Shown piece after piece: positions 1 to 10,071 of a DNA stretch of 64,000 nt. The notes below the pieces were generated by a model. That model was not told where the DNA came from. It did no database searches and worked only from the letters and a program-made list of their open reading frames with translations. The position numbers and the translations under genes are program-made. Numbering within the stretch: position 1 is the first letter of the stretch; each line of letters opens with the position of its first letter. Source of the DNA: Leptomonas pyrrhocoris (lineage: Eukaryota; Euglenozoa; Kinetoplastea; Trypanosomatida; Trypanosomatidae); the NCBI RefSeq assembly GCF_001293395.1, contig NW_015438364.1, forward strand, positions 1-64,000, given 5' to 3'.

Positions 1-30
1 CCCTAACCCTAACCCTAACCCTAACCCTAA
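1..30. repeat. Telomeric repeat tract (CCCTAA)5
   Basis: Five perfect copies of CCCTAA, the C-rich strand of the TTAGGG telomere repeat used by trypanosomatids, so the window begins at a physical chromosome end. A real telomere would be much longer; the array has probably been trimmed in assembly. The tract passes into unique sequence through a run of four C. Confidence 0.97.
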
Positions 31-804
31 CCCCTACTTACACCACCACGGCAGCCCCAACACCAACGCACACAGCACAAGACGGCAGGTTGCGCACGCC
101 GCGCCACCATGTACACACGCTATGTTGCCCCCTCCGTCTCTTGCAGCACCACACACTCAGCAGCAGAGAGCCCTCTATAGCACGCTCACCCCATAGCACA
201 CCCGTCCAGCCATACACAACACGCAGCCACTCACCGTCAGGCCACACACACGCACCAGACGGAGCAGTGTCAGCGTCCCCCGCACGGTGCATAGCGGCAG
301 ATTCCTCAGTTTGGGCCGCACTCGCAGCACTCCCAGAGCGGATACCCCTACGCCGTGGGAATCGCCATCGTCACGCGTCTCTAGCAAGGTAACAGCCCAC
401 AGACGGACCAATACTCCCCTGTACACGTTGCTCGCCTGCCTGTTCGCTCAGTAAAGTATCCAGCTCTCATGCCGTGCAGAGGCCGTGTTGTGTTCGGCGT
501 GGCCAGGCCCTCGAGTCGACCACCACCACATATGGCACAGACATCGCCGCAACTGTCGCAGCCCTCACCGTGTCATGCCTCTCTGTCGCGCTGGTGCTCT
601 GTTCACCTCCGCTATCGTGGTGGCGGCCGCCTGTCTCTCAAGAAACTCCCGGCAAGAGTCAGCTCCCTTTCGTACCCCTTCTTCTCCCCTGCTCGTCTCC
701 TCTGGCTGTTGCCGTGCGATTGCCGAGGAAGCGGTGGGCTCATCACGTTAGAGCTGGCGCGGTGTGCCGACGGTTGAGCACGTGACGTTGCGACACTCCG
801 CCGT
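31..804. other. GC-rich subtelomeric sequence, no gene seen
   Basis: Telomere-adjacent DNA, rich in CAC/ACAC words near the repeat. Frames are open on both strands only because of GC content; none has a plausible protein. The minus-strand continuation of the fragment at 805-1473 may run into this block after a frame change near 990, where another frame encodes a Lys/Gln-rich tail (about 830-870). It may correspond to the conserved telomere-associated sequence of Leishmania, which I cannot verify here. Confidence 0.5.
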
Positions 805-1473
805 TCAGCAGGAAGCCGCCGTTGCTGCTGCAGTTGCTTCTTCTTGGTGGGCAGCTGCCGCACGTTCTTTGGCCCCTCGCCCCCGTGGAATGGTGCCGCA
901 GCGGTAGACAGCGTCGCGTCCGGCACCTGCAGAGCCCGCCACACACCACCACGGCCACGCCCTCTGCCTCTTCCACAGCGCCAGTGCAATTTCCTCGCAG
1001 AAGGGGTTCTTGCGCGAGATGCGGTGGTTCATCAGCACCCTGCACATCCTCTTGAGGGAATAGTGCTGCAGCGGTTTGTGCTGCTTCGCGATGAGCAGCA
1101 GGAGGCGCAGACACGCGGGCAAGTCGCGGCAGTCGACCATAAGAACGTTCAAAACGTTCCCCAAACAGTTCGCAGTCATATAAAGGCTGCTGTCGCGCTC
1201 CTGATGTGGACGGTGTGCCCTCACAAGGCACAGCCTCGGCCACCCGCGCACGAAAACAGAACGCAGCTCCTCCTCCACCACCGGCGATGGTGCCGAGGCG
1301 TACGTGGTCAGCGCCACTGCAGACTCCTTGTTGTTTCGGGGCAGTTGTGTCAGCATGCCAGCGATCCCATGCCCCACGACAAAGATGGGAAGACAGAGGA
1401 CGTCTTGACGGCACACCTGCTCTGCGGGAACCACTTGGCGTTCTCGGCAGTCAAGGACACCGTCGTGACTATT
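805..1473 (-). pseudogene. Subtelomeric gene fragment, possibly a helical-repeat organellar protein
   Basis: A frame of about 220 codons, open from a stop at 1474-1476, reads like real protein in its middle: a stretch with alternating Leu/Ala helices (around 1090-1200), then Arg/Lys-rich segments such as LKRMCRVLMNHRISRK. There is no ATG near the upstream end; the first is at 1356. The last 60 residues degrade into Ala/Gly/Arg-rich sequence that looks like out-of-frame GC-rich DNA. I read it as a decayed or truncated gene piece at the chromosome end. The helical Leu-rich pattern recalls RAP/PPR-type mitochondrial RNA-binding proteins, but no diagnostic motif is visible. A functional 183-residue protein from the ATG at 1356 is not excluded. 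Confidence 0.35.
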
Positions 1474-2073
1474 TTAATCTCTGTAGGTTTCGCCCTTTGT
1501 TTTTACATTACTCTCTGTATTCACTTTTTCGAGTCGCATGTTCTTTCCTTTTACAGTTGTATGTAGCCGTCCTTCTCTTGCTTGTTCTCGTACATCTTGT
1601 TTTTCTTCTGCGTCCCTCCTTCTTTGTTCACAAATGCCTGCTATCAATTATCGTCACCTCCTTCTCTCTCCGTATCAAACACCTCACTTCAGATGTTTAT
1701 TTTTCTTCTTAAGATTTCAAGTCTCGAAAGATCAACCGTTCTAGCCTTCTCTTCAACCAATCAAGCGTTGCGTTTTGCAAAGCGGATCAAAAAGGCGGCA
1801 AAAAGGGCTCCTGGGTCTCCTTGAATCCACTTACATGCTGGCCAACGAATGACCGTACTCCGCGCTCTTCTTCTTGCCCTGTTCTTCAGAGAGGAGTAAC
1901 CTACACCCTTCAAATCATCACCTACCATAAAGGTCAAACCCCTACATGAGATTTACATAAATTTATCTTTCTCGGTTTTACAACACACTGTAAATATCAA
2001 TAGTTAAATCCAAATGCAAGAGAAAACAAACTATTCAACAGACCTTACGAAGTGGGTAGCCCGCCTTACGCTT

Positions 2074-2092
2074 CCCCGCTGGGTGAGCGGGG
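2074..2092. other. Perfect 7-bp GC hairpin
   Basis: CCCCGCT, a five-base loop GGGTG, then AGCGGGG: a perfect inverted repeat with a very GC-rich stem inside AT-rich subtelomeric DNA. It is not followed by a T run and trypanosomatids do not use bacterial-type terminators. It could be a remnant of a structured retroposon end or an RNA stem in the 3' UTR of the last gene. Confidence 0.5.
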
Positions 2093-2831
2093 AGTTCAGG
2101 GTTGGGCGAGTGGGAAAAACTAAAAGATGGAAGAACTGCTGAATTCTAACGGTTGGAAAGGTGAATAAAAGGAAAAGGGGAAAAGGGGAAAAGAGTGGTA
2201 GGATGAATAACTTTTCAGACTAGGTCATTCGATTCGCAAGCTCTAAAGAAGAAACACAACAATTCGCAAATAGTTACGGCGAGAGACGAGTAGGGAGACA
2301 GCGGTAAAATCAACCGCCCTCGCCGCTGCGCGTTGAGGTAAAACTATGAGTAGAAGCAACGGACGCATATTGCACAACGTGTCCGTGTTCCCATCAAGGG
2401 GGAGGGAGGCCGGTACAGCAAAACAAAAAAAAACACCTTGTGGCTTAGCGGTCCCGCTTGTATTCAACGCACGGTCGCAAAGGAACGAGAACAAACACGA
2501 GTTCAAAAGCAGAAGCGAAACGAGGAAAGCGGTGGGTGGGTGGAGAACATAAAACTTAACGTTGTTGGGCGGGCGGGAGAGAGTTTCGGCTTTACACGTC
2601 GTAATCAAAAGGAAAAAGAGAGTGTAAAGTAAAGCGCTGACCCGCATGCCCCCGATACCGCATTGCCCTGTGACCGTGCCACTCTTGGCAACACTCAGAT
2701 TCTTCTTTATAAAGGTGACATCTGTTTCGAATCGATCTCTTTCGCGGACCCGTAACTCTACCTGAAATAAGTCCGCGACACGCTATAACCTACCTCGGTT
2801 GCGCTTTCGAAAAAACCTAGCTTGTATAGGG

Positions 2832-2948
2832 TCAACCCGCTGATTGGCATCTGCGCGGCCACAGGCAACGCGCGTTGTACCCCACCGGCATCACCAGTTG
2901 CGTCAAGTGCGGGAGCGTCGACAGCTTGTTAACAACGGTGCCGCAAAT
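2832..2948 (-). pseudogene. Short leucine-rich-repeat-like remnant
   Basis: A 38-codon minus-strand frame bounded by stops and lacking an upstream ATG includes NKLSTLPHLTQLVMPVG, which matches the spacing of a leucine-rich repeat (LxxLPxLxxLxM). It lies downstream of the intact LRR gene in the same orientation, so it may be a leftover of a second LRR gene. It is too short to be sure. Confidence 0.25.
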
Positions 2949-5027
2949 CTAACCTTATGTTGACGTGGAGCGCTGCGTTGACTCATTCATCCCTTTCTGC
3001 ACGTTCTTCTTTCGCCGATGAAGAGCATCGGCCCACTGATGTGTGCTCTGCTAGCATTCAACACCAGTATGAGTCTACATGGATCTACCCACCAAGGCGA
3101 GTGCACAAGCCTAAATTGTTTCGTCGTGTCCTCAGTCCCCACACTCGTGTCCGTAAGACGGTTGCCCTCCAGACACACTCGCAGATCTCCACCAATCTGT
3201 CTTCGAGATTCTGAAACAGTGTCTCCAGATGGAACCTCCCTGTGCAGAGAGACTTCTTTCCATGTACGGGGGCTTTATTTGAAACACTCTTGTGATGCAA
3301 AGTGCATTGCCCGCTCAAAGCCATGGGAGTGCAACCGCAGCGGCGCCTGACGAGAGTCTTCCGAAGAACTGTTGTTGTGAGCGGCTGCATTATGATGGGC
3401 CACTCTGACCCATAACGTTCTTCGAAAAACGGTCAAGGGAAAGCCGCTTGATGTGCGTGTGTGGAATTACTCGGCATCCTTGTGTGTGAGAACGTTTACA
3501 GGGGGTCTTGTGAGAAAAGAAAGAGCGAAATCGATGAAGTCGTCGCCGATGCCGATCAGCAAAGGAAAGCGGAAATGGAGAACAGAAAAAGTAAGCGGAT
3601 GATGAGACGAGTCGCAGAGGAACTAGTTCGCATCGACTTCTAGACGCCATAAACATAAAGGACGGCTATCAAGTGACAATTGTTGCTTTTGAGGTCCTTT
3701 TCGGTCTTCGGGAACTGGCTTACTCCATCATGATCAGCAAAACGTGTGGTGTCAAGAACCGCGAACACAAGTACTGCACGTCTTGCCAGATGAGATTCGC
3801 TCTTCCAATAAGCATATTATATTGTGACTTCAGTTCTCGTATGTAGGTTTCTGGGACGGAAAAAGTCAACGAATCCGAATGGAGCTAATTGAAAGCATGG
3901 TAAGTATAAAAAAGAGAGGTAACTCAGACAAAGAAAAACAACGAGTGACTCACATTTCATTCCTTTTCGTTTTGGGTGTTGGTTGTTTTCTACTGTGCTC
4001 CGATACGGTAGTTTAGATTAATTTAATACCGCTAGCACTTGCACCTTCTCCTAAAGTCAACGATCGCAGAAACAAAACAAAAAGATCATGTTTCTTCATC
4101 TCACCACAAAAAAGAGCGTATAAATTGTGTGCCCGCAACGAGACACGTTGCGCCGGGGTAGAAAACACGCGGTTGTCCTGTGTGAGCGTGTGTCTGCGGC
4201 TACGTGTTCGCGAGAAGAAGAAAAACAGACACAAAAAACTGCAGTCACCACCTTTGCATTTCTCGTTTTTCCATTAATTGAGATTCGCAATGTGCATCGG
4301 AGAAACGAACCTTGAACAAGAGTCAATCCTAAAGGAGCAACGGTGTAAAAAGAAAAACATTTGCATTGCGTCTCACAGATACGAGAAAAAAAGAATGCAC
4401 AAAGAGCGGGAAAAGAAATACTCACTTCATGGTGAGGTGAGCACGTTGAGTGTTCCCCTGCGCTCAAGCTTTTTTTTTGGAAAACGCCTGAGAAAACGGT
4501 AAGCAAAGGTCAGAAAAACGCAAAGATTTAAAAAGAGAATATCTCACGCGTCTGGGTAGATGGACTGAACACAGAACCGCAAGCTTGAAATCGGTACAGA
4601 TTAAGTAGGACAGAAGAAAGCCGAATGAAGCACTGCGCGACACTCCGACGGTGAAGTCGCGCAGTGCGCAGCAATGAGAGAGAGGAGGGTAAGAAAGACG
4701 GTCGCACAGTGCTTTGTGATTGTATTTGTTGTTTTTTTTTTTCGAACTCGATTCCAGCGGATTCCTCCAAACACGAAGGGGAAAAAGAGACAGCGACTGG
4801 TGGCGTATTGGTCAACGAAAAAGAAAGGAAACGAACGAAAAATACTCGCATCACACTACTTTTATAAAGAGAAAGGAAGTACACTGGCTTAATATCAAAA
4901 AGAACCATCACGCCGACATGGACCCCAACAGCACAGAGAAGGTCTCGCACACAGAAGCTGACGGGGATGCTTTATTTCTTCTAGCTGAGCTGATGTTTCA
5001 GTGGATCACCTCACCTTTGGTGTCCAC

Positions 5028-6605
5028 TTAAGCCTTCTCTTTGATGAGCGGCAACAGTTCTTCGGGGCACATCGCATTGGTCAGCGACTTGCGAGCTGCA
5101 ATGATCAAGCCGAGTTTAGGAGCCCCTACCAGAGGTGCGAGGCTCTGCAAGTTCTTGCAATACTTGAGGTCCACACTCTCCAACTCAGGACACTTGCCGA
5201 TATTGTCAATGTTGTTCACTGCGCTTCGAGGCGCAACGACCTTCGCAAGCTTTGGCGCCCCAGCCAACGCGGAAAGGCTGCTCAAATTGTAGCACCCTGT
5301 GAAGTCCACTGAGGTCAGCTCCGGGCACGTCGCGAGCCCATCAATCACGCTCACGCCGCTTCCTGCCGCAAGCAATTGCTTTAAATGCGGGCACTCAGCT
5401 AAACAAGCGAGACTGCTCAAGTTTTCACAGTAGCTGACATCGAGAACCTCAAGCAGTGGGCAGCTGGCGAGCCCACTCACGTCCCGCACACCAGTGCCGG
5501 CGGCGTAGATGTGTCGGATGCGAGGTGCACCGGACAAAGGAGAAAGGCTGGTCAGGTGGGCGCAACCGCTGAGGTTGATCGTCTCCAAGAGAAGACAGGC
5601 GGCGAGACCGCTGATGTCGTCCACGTCGCTGCCTTGCACCGAAATCCTCTTCAAATGCGTCGCGCCGGATAGAGACGAAAGGCGGCGAAGACTCTTGCAG
5701 CTGGACAGCTCCAGCACCTCCAGCTCCGGACACATTGCGAGCCCTCGAAGCTGGTGGACGCCGATGCTCTGACCCGTGATCGTCCACAGGTGTGGCGCAG
5801 CGGCCAACGAGGACAGCGCCTCCATCCCGGAGCAGTAGTGGAAGCGCACGTGATGGAGGTTGGCGCACACCTCAAACCCGTTTATGCTTCCCAGCGTGCT
5901 CGTGGTCACCGTCAATTGCACGAGACTCTTTGCGAAGGCCATCTCATGCATCGACGGTGTGCTCATCTCCAGGCCCTCAATAAAGAGGCTCTGCAGGGAC
6001 GGAATTCGACACAGGATGGCGTATGTGTCCTCTGCGCATTTGTACAGACGCAGCGTGCGCAGCTCCGTCAGCTGAGAAGCGTCGACAGCGCGCAGGAGTG
6101 CGGCATCGCCTGAGACGGACAGCTCCTCCAGTTGATGCAGCACGTTGACTGGCACAGACGTGTTCATCTCACGTTTGCCAATGTACAACGACTTGAGTTT
6201 CTCGTGGACTGCGGGAGAGGCAGTAAGGAGTTCATTCAGCGCGTCCGCGTCCTTGGCGCGAATGCTCAGCGGGCACCGCTCCAACCACCAACTGATGTTG
6301 CTCACAGGCTGCAGCGCTTTGAAGTTGTACTGCAGTTCATGCAGGAAGGCGTCGCAATTGAGAGGGATGTGCAAGTTGGTGCGTCTACGGCCGTTGGACG
6401 CGATCTCCGAGCAAAGCCGTGCGCAGGGCGAGACGGCGGCCAGTGTAGAGAGGGCATCGCCGCGGTAGTAGCTCATCACCTGCGTCAGCGCATTCTTCTC
6501 TACTGCATCCAGCAGTAGACTCGGTTTTGCTTCGCTGTCGCGGTAGGCCTGCGTCGTACGAAGGTGGCTGTGCAACGTCTCCAACTCAGCAACGAGGGCA
6601 TCCAT
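5028..6605 (-). CDS. Leucine-rich repeat protein
   Basis: 525 residues from an ATG at 6605. It is the last intact gene before the telomere. After an N-terminal region of about 110 residues, the rest is built of leucine-rich repeats. In the C-terminal half they form a supra-repeat of about 46 residues, each with two LRRs: one around GLAxCPxLExxxLSxC and one around LSSLxxLxGAPxLxxI. The regular Cys and the GLA/AP words resemble the cysteine-containing LRR class common in Leishmania. There is no signal peptide, membrane segment or catalytic domain, so a cytoplasmic protein-binding scaffold is likely. The binding partner is unknown. Confidence 0.88.
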   Translation of the reverse strand: MDALVAELETLHSHLRTTQAYRDSEAKPSLLLDAVEKNALTQVMSYYRGDALSTLAAVSPCARLCSEIASNGRRRTNLHIPLNCDAFLHELQYNFKALQPVSNISWWLERCPLSIRAKDADALNELLTASPAVHEKLKSLYIGKREMNTSVPVNVLHQLEELSVSGDAALLRAVDASQLTELRTLRLYKCAEDTYAILCRIPSLQSLFIEGLEMSTPSMHEMAFAKSLVQLTVTTSTLGSINGFEVCANLHHVRFHYCSGMEALSSLAAAPHLWTITGQSIGVHQLRGLAMCPELEVLELSSCKSLRRLSSLSGATHLKRISVQGSDVDDISGLAACLLLETINLSGCAHLTSLSPLSGAPRIRHIYAAGTGVRDVSGLASCPLLEVLDVSYCENLSSLACLAECPHLKQLLAAGSGVSVIDGLATCPELTSVDFTGCYNLSSLSALAGAPKLAKVVAPRSAVNNIDNIGKCPELESVDLKYCKNLQSLAPLVGAPKLGLIIAARKSLTNAMCPEELLPLIKEKA

Positions 6606-7052
6606 TGAGATGAGTATTTCGCTGCGTGATTGTATAGATTCGTGGAGATGACCAACAAGAAAGCTGGCAGGGAACTAATGAAAGCTTCAGGCTGGAGACC
6701 GCTCGAAGCGCGGAAGAAGGAAGAGAGAGCGCGTAAAGAGATACAGTAGCGCCGCCGTTCAAAGGCGAGAAACCAAAAGGAGAAGCCAGTCGCACAGCAG
6801 GGAGCTAAAGAGCAGCTGTAGAGAGGGGGCCGTCATATGTGCTTTTCTTTCTGCTGTTCTGTATATGTGCAGAGAGTTCGTCGGGAGTTATCTCCCAAGA
6901 GGCTCACTAGTCACAACGCAAGCGCCGTTGAAGGGAACAAAGAAAAAAGGTATTGCACAGTCGCGTGAGCGTGAGGAACTCGAGTGGTCTTTCCAAGCTG
7001 CGTTAGGGAGAAAAAAAAAGAGAAGCAACGCGCTATCGCACACGAAGAGGGT
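6606..7052. other. Intergenic region (447 bases)
   Basis: Holds the 5' leader of the LRR gene and the 3' UTR of the isomerase. Purine-rich on the plus strand. No gene seen. Confidence 0.6.
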
Positions 7053-7955
7053 CTACTTCCCTGTGATGTTTTTCGTGTGGCGTCCCAGCGTCTCCTTAAC
7101 CTGCGGGTTGCTGAACATATTGTAGGAGTCCACCGTGTCCTGGGTTCGCAGCGCAGGCGTGCATAAGGGAGCCAGAACACGGCGACGCGACATGTCCTTC
7201 ACCATCCAGAACGGCACCGGTGACGGAAGCTCGAGCAGCTTCTCCATGAACTCCAGGCACGGCACCACCGCCTCGTCCGGGTTGTCCACCACTTGGTCGA
7301 CAAGGCCGATGCGCAGCGCCTCATCCGCGGAAACGAGCTCGCCCAACGAGAGCAGCCCCTCCGCTTTACGGAAGCCCACCACGTGCTCCATGGAGCCGGC
7401 GACGTACGGCGGCACTACGAAGCCGTACCGCGTGGCCGAGATGCCGATCGTCAGATCCGTGTGCTTCACCGGGTGCCGCCGCGCCATCACGCGGTAGTCA
7501 GAGGCGAGCGCCATAATGCACCCTCCCGCCGCCGCGTGTCCGTTGATCGCGGCGGCGAGCGGCACCGGCATGGAGTGCAGCGTAATGAAGAGCTGTTGAA
7601 ACTGGTTCCAGTAGTGCGCAAAGCGTTCTTGGGAAAGATTGACGTTTAACTCGTTCAGATCCAGACCAGCGCTGAATATGCCAGGGTTCTTCGAGGTGAG
7701 GATGATGCCGCGGCAGCGGAACTTCTCCGGGGTGCACACCTCGTTAATCGCCTTCAGAAAGGCCGAAATGAACTCGGGGGTGAGCAGGTTGGCACGTCCG
7801 TTGTTCATCTCGAGCAAGAAAACTTCTTCGAGCGGTGACTCCCGTACGGTCACCAAGTCTGTCGGTGAGGACGACACATCCGGTGCACCTGCAGCGCTCG
7901 CGCATGTTCGACACAGCAGCGCTGCACGAGAGGTCAAGTGTGCAATCCTTCGCAT
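7053..7955 (-). CDS. ECI1: 3,2-trans-enoyl-CoA isomerase-like protein, mitochondrial (crotonase family)
   Basis: 300 residues from an ATG at 7955. The first 25 residues are Arg/Ala/Ser-rich without acids, as in a mitochondrial targeting peptide, and there is no C-terminal peroxisomal SKL. The crotonase fold follows: GIILTSKNPGIFSAGLDL forms the first oxyanion-hole segment and the GHAAAGGC segment the second, both very close to mammalian mitochondrial ECI1. This enzyme moves the double bond of 3-enoyl-CoA to the 2-trans position so that unsaturated fatty acids can pass through beta-oxidation. Odd point: at the position of the catalytic Glu of rat/human ECI1 (GLNET), this protein has GISAT, so Glu is replaced by Ala174. 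It may use another residue, catalyse a different crotonase reaction, or be inactive. Neighbour to a phytanoyl-CoA dioxygenase-like gene. Confidence 0.85.
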   Translation of the reverse strand: MRRIAHLTSRAALLCRTCASAAGAPDVSSSPTDLVTVRESPLEEVFLLEMNNGRANLLTPEFISAFLKAINEVCTPEKFRCRGIILTSKNPGIFSAGLDLNELNVNLSQERFAHYWNQFQQLFITLHSMPVPLAAAINGHAAAGGCIMALASDYRVMARRHPVKHTDLTIGISATRYGFVVPPYVAGSMEHVVGFRKAEGLLSLGELVSADEALRIGLVDQVVDNPDEAVVPCLEFMEKLLELPSPVPFWMVKDMSRRRVLAPLCTPALRTQDTVDSYNMFSNPQVKETLGRHTKNITGK

Positions 7956-8370
7956 GCTTCCGGTCGAAGGTAGTGTGAGAGAGGCAGCTCCAGTTTTTCT
8001 CTCTCTCGTTGATGTCGCTAGACTCGCAATGCGTTAGATCACTTTCTATAACAGAACCGGAGAAAGCAGAAAAAGTAGCGGGAAAATTCAGATTGCACAA
8101 GCAAGAAAAAGAAAAGAACCGGCAAACGGCACAGCATTACGCACATCCCCCTTTCCTTTTTCCCCGCTGAAACGTGAAGGGAAACAGAGAAGAGGAAACA
8201 GAGCAGATTTATGCCGCATCTACGCGCTCCACGCTTTTCGGCGCTCTTCATTGATTAACACAACAGTTGATTACTCACAGTGACGTGAGTGGAAAAGCGG
8301 CAGTAGCAAAAAAGCGTTGCCGGGGCTTCGGCATCCACACAAAAGCACGCGCCTGTGATTTCCTCTTCCA
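7956..8370. other. Intergenic region (415 bases)
   Basis: Contains the minus-strand polypyrimidine tract (about 8050-8120) and a likely GTTATAG acceptor near 8048 for the isomerase mRNA, plus the 3' UTR of the dioxygenase gene. No gene seen. Confidence 0.6.
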
Positions 8371-9330
8371 TTACGATGGGAGTGCAACACGGGGAAAGAA
8401 GACGTCAGGGAGGACAGTAGTGCCGTCGGCGTGGCGGAACTGCTGCCACAGCTTGCCGCAGTCCTCGCCGAACGTTGCGTCACCTCGAATGTAGTGGATT
8501 CCAATCCCACGACGCCAGCCATTCGTCGCATTTGGGCCAGAGCCGTGCCACGTATTGCTGTTGTGAAAGGAGCAGCACCCGGCGCAGCCATGTGTATTGA
8601 CGACCTCCACATCAACCGGTGGCGCGCTGCTGCAGCTGCTGCGGCTGCGCACACGCTCCTCATCCTGCGCGGCAATGCGAAGCAACGCCGTGTAATCGGG
8701 CTTGTAGAACTGCCTCGCACTGCCGCGCCGGCCGTCGAGCCATCTGTGCGAGCCACGGCAGTACTCCAGGGCGCCCACGTTTGGCACGCTGATGTCGTCA
8801 AACGGAATCCAGAAAGTGCACACTTGCTTCGGCACAAAGTCGAGGTACGGCGTGTCGCGGTGAAAGCTAAGCGGCCCGGAGCTGGGTGGCTTAATCCAGA
8901 CCTGATCTTGTGCCACACGGCAGCCCTCCTTCTCCCAGCCCATGAGGCGGCCCACGACAACGCCGAGCTGCGGCGAGGTGACGAGTTGCGCGATGGTGGT
9001 GTTGCACCGCCACGCATTGATGAGGTGGATCGTAGTGCGTGGCTTGGCTCCGGGCCTCAATACCGGTGCGGCATCGTCAAAAGAAAGTCTTCCATCGCGA
9101 GGGAGGTCGGCCGGGAGGGCGTTGGCGTTACTCGGCGGGATACCGGTTTCGTACTCTCCGTTGAGAATTGCTTCCAACCCCGCGTGTATTCGCTTCAACG
9201 AAAGCTCCGTGTCACCGTCGAAGATGCTCTCAGGGTGGAGGAGGAAGCCGTCATTTTGAAACTGCTCCACGTCTGCGCAGGACAAGGCAGCGCCAATCGG
9301 CTTCACGGTAACTGCGTTTGCTGCCAACAT
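8371..9330 (-). CDS. Phytanoyl-CoA dioxygenase (PhyH) family protein
   Basis: 319 residues from an ATG at 9330. It belongs to the Fe(II)/2-oxoglutarate-dependent PhyH family. The iron triad is visible: HRD near residue 155 (LSFHRDTPYLDF) and the distal His in WHGSGPN near residue 262. The 2-oxoglutarate-binding Arg follows in GWRRGIGIHY near 270. PhyH enzymes hydroxylate phytanoyl-CoA for alpha-oxidation, but the family also includes enzymes acting on many other substrates, so substrate is open. There is no clear targeting signal (no SKL end; no obvious PTS2). Its neighbour is a fatty-acid isomerase, though adjacency in a trypanosomatid transcription unit is only weak evidence for shared pathway. 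Confidence 0.87.
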   Translation of the reverse strand: MLAANAVTVKPIGAALSCADVEQFQNDGFLLHPESIFDGDTELSLKRIHAGLEAILNGEYETGIPPSNANALPADLPRDGRLSFDDAAPVLRPGAKPRTTIHLINAWRCNTTIAQLVTSPQLGVVVGRLMGWEKEGCRVAQDQVWIKPPSSGPLSFHRDTPYLDFVPKQVCTFWIPFDDISVPNVGALEYCRGSHRWLDGRRGSARQFYKPDYTALLRIAAQDEERVRSRSSCSSAPPVDVEVVNTHGCAGCCSFHNSNTWHGSGPNATNGWRRGIGIHYIRGDATFGEDCGKLWQQFRHADGTTVLPDVFFPRVALPS

Positions 9331-10071
9331 GGTGCATGCTATTTAGTCCCACCGAAGCTGCACACAAGAAGCGGGCGTCAACGGAGAGGCGGGTTGCAGA
9401 CGCAGGAAGAGGGGAGGCGAAAGTGCGAACAGATGAAAAAAATGCTTAGGCAGCGCCCGCCAAATACAACGTTTGTGCAGTCATTCTCGCCTTTTTTGGC
9501 TGGAAGGAGCAGAGGAACGCAAAACGCAGATCCGCAGGTGTGGTGTACTCCACTTCGTACGGATGGGACTGAAGGACATAAATAACGGGCGCTTGTTTTT
9601 ATGATCGACCGCCTCGATGCACGAGAGAAAAGTTTCGTTTTCCAGCTGTACAGTGCCGCCTGGTGTCCACTCTCTTTCTTCACAAGCTGCTGTTTTAATC
9701 TCTATGAAAGATAAAAGAAGAGAGGAGAGCGAGAAGTGCCGACGAGAACAACACAAAGAAAGAAAAAAACGCCCTCGGCGATTCAGTCCAGCCTTCTCGG
9801 AGCTCCGCTCTCCTTCCATTTCTTCCCGACGCATGTGTTCTTACCCGCCATAATTGCCCCGAACATGCAAAGAAACACCAACGACAATACCAATAGAGCA
9901 AAACAAGAACAGGGATGAATACAGCATTCATTTGCCCACATCAACCACACACACACACACACACACACATAGGCACATAAAAAGACCCACCCAGCCACAA
10001 ATGCTCTCTTCTCCAGTACACAGCTGCGTCTGTCGAAGGGAAAGAAGAACTGCTTCCGTGCTCAGCGCTTA
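9331..10071. other. Intergenic region (741 bases)
   Basis: Holds the dioxygenase leader and the SPT16 3' UTR, including a (CA)12 tract. A minus-strand polypyrimidine tract ending TTTCATAG lies near 9706. A 117-codon frame at 9481-9834 is not convincing because other ATGs precede it and it crosses the tract. Confidence 0.55.
9946..9969. repeat. (CA)12 microsatellite
   Basis: Uninterrupted CA dinucleotide run on the plus strand (TG on the coding strand), in the 3' UTR side of SPT16. Similar tracts recur in gaps of this window. Confidence 0.95.

Larger units (their letters stand above)
1474..5027. other. AT-rich subtelomeric/intergenic region without an intact gene
   Basis: About 3.5 kb between the last gene and the telomeric block. 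Part of it must be the 3' UTR of the LRR gene. From about 1480 to 1720 the plus strand is pyrimidine-rich, the reverse of gaps elsewhere in the window; from about 2100 to 5000 the usual bias (purine-rich plus strand) returns. Candidate splice acceptors exist on the minus strand (for example TTTTCTCAG near 4489), but the first ATGs after them open only very short frames. It also contains the hairpin at 2074-2092 and the LRR-like fragment at 2832-2948. Confidence 0.6.

Noticed and set aside
2243-2647. 134-codon minus-strand ATG frame with a signal-peptide-like start
   Set aside because: Hydrophobic residues come from a pyrimidine-rich stretch (Leu/Phe/Ser codons); another ATG in a different frame precedes it and there is no good acceptor.
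8431-9585. Long plus-strand open frame (384 codons) opposite the dioxygenase gene
   Set aside because: Antisense shadow produced by GC-rich third positions; composition is His/Arg/Ala-rich, it runs beyond the real gene into its leader, and the minus strand has a clear PhyH protein.
9481-9834. 117-codon minus-strand ATG frame between the dioxygenase gene and SPT16
   Set aside because: Several other ATGs lie just upstream, no acceptor precedes it, and it crosses a pyrimidine tract.
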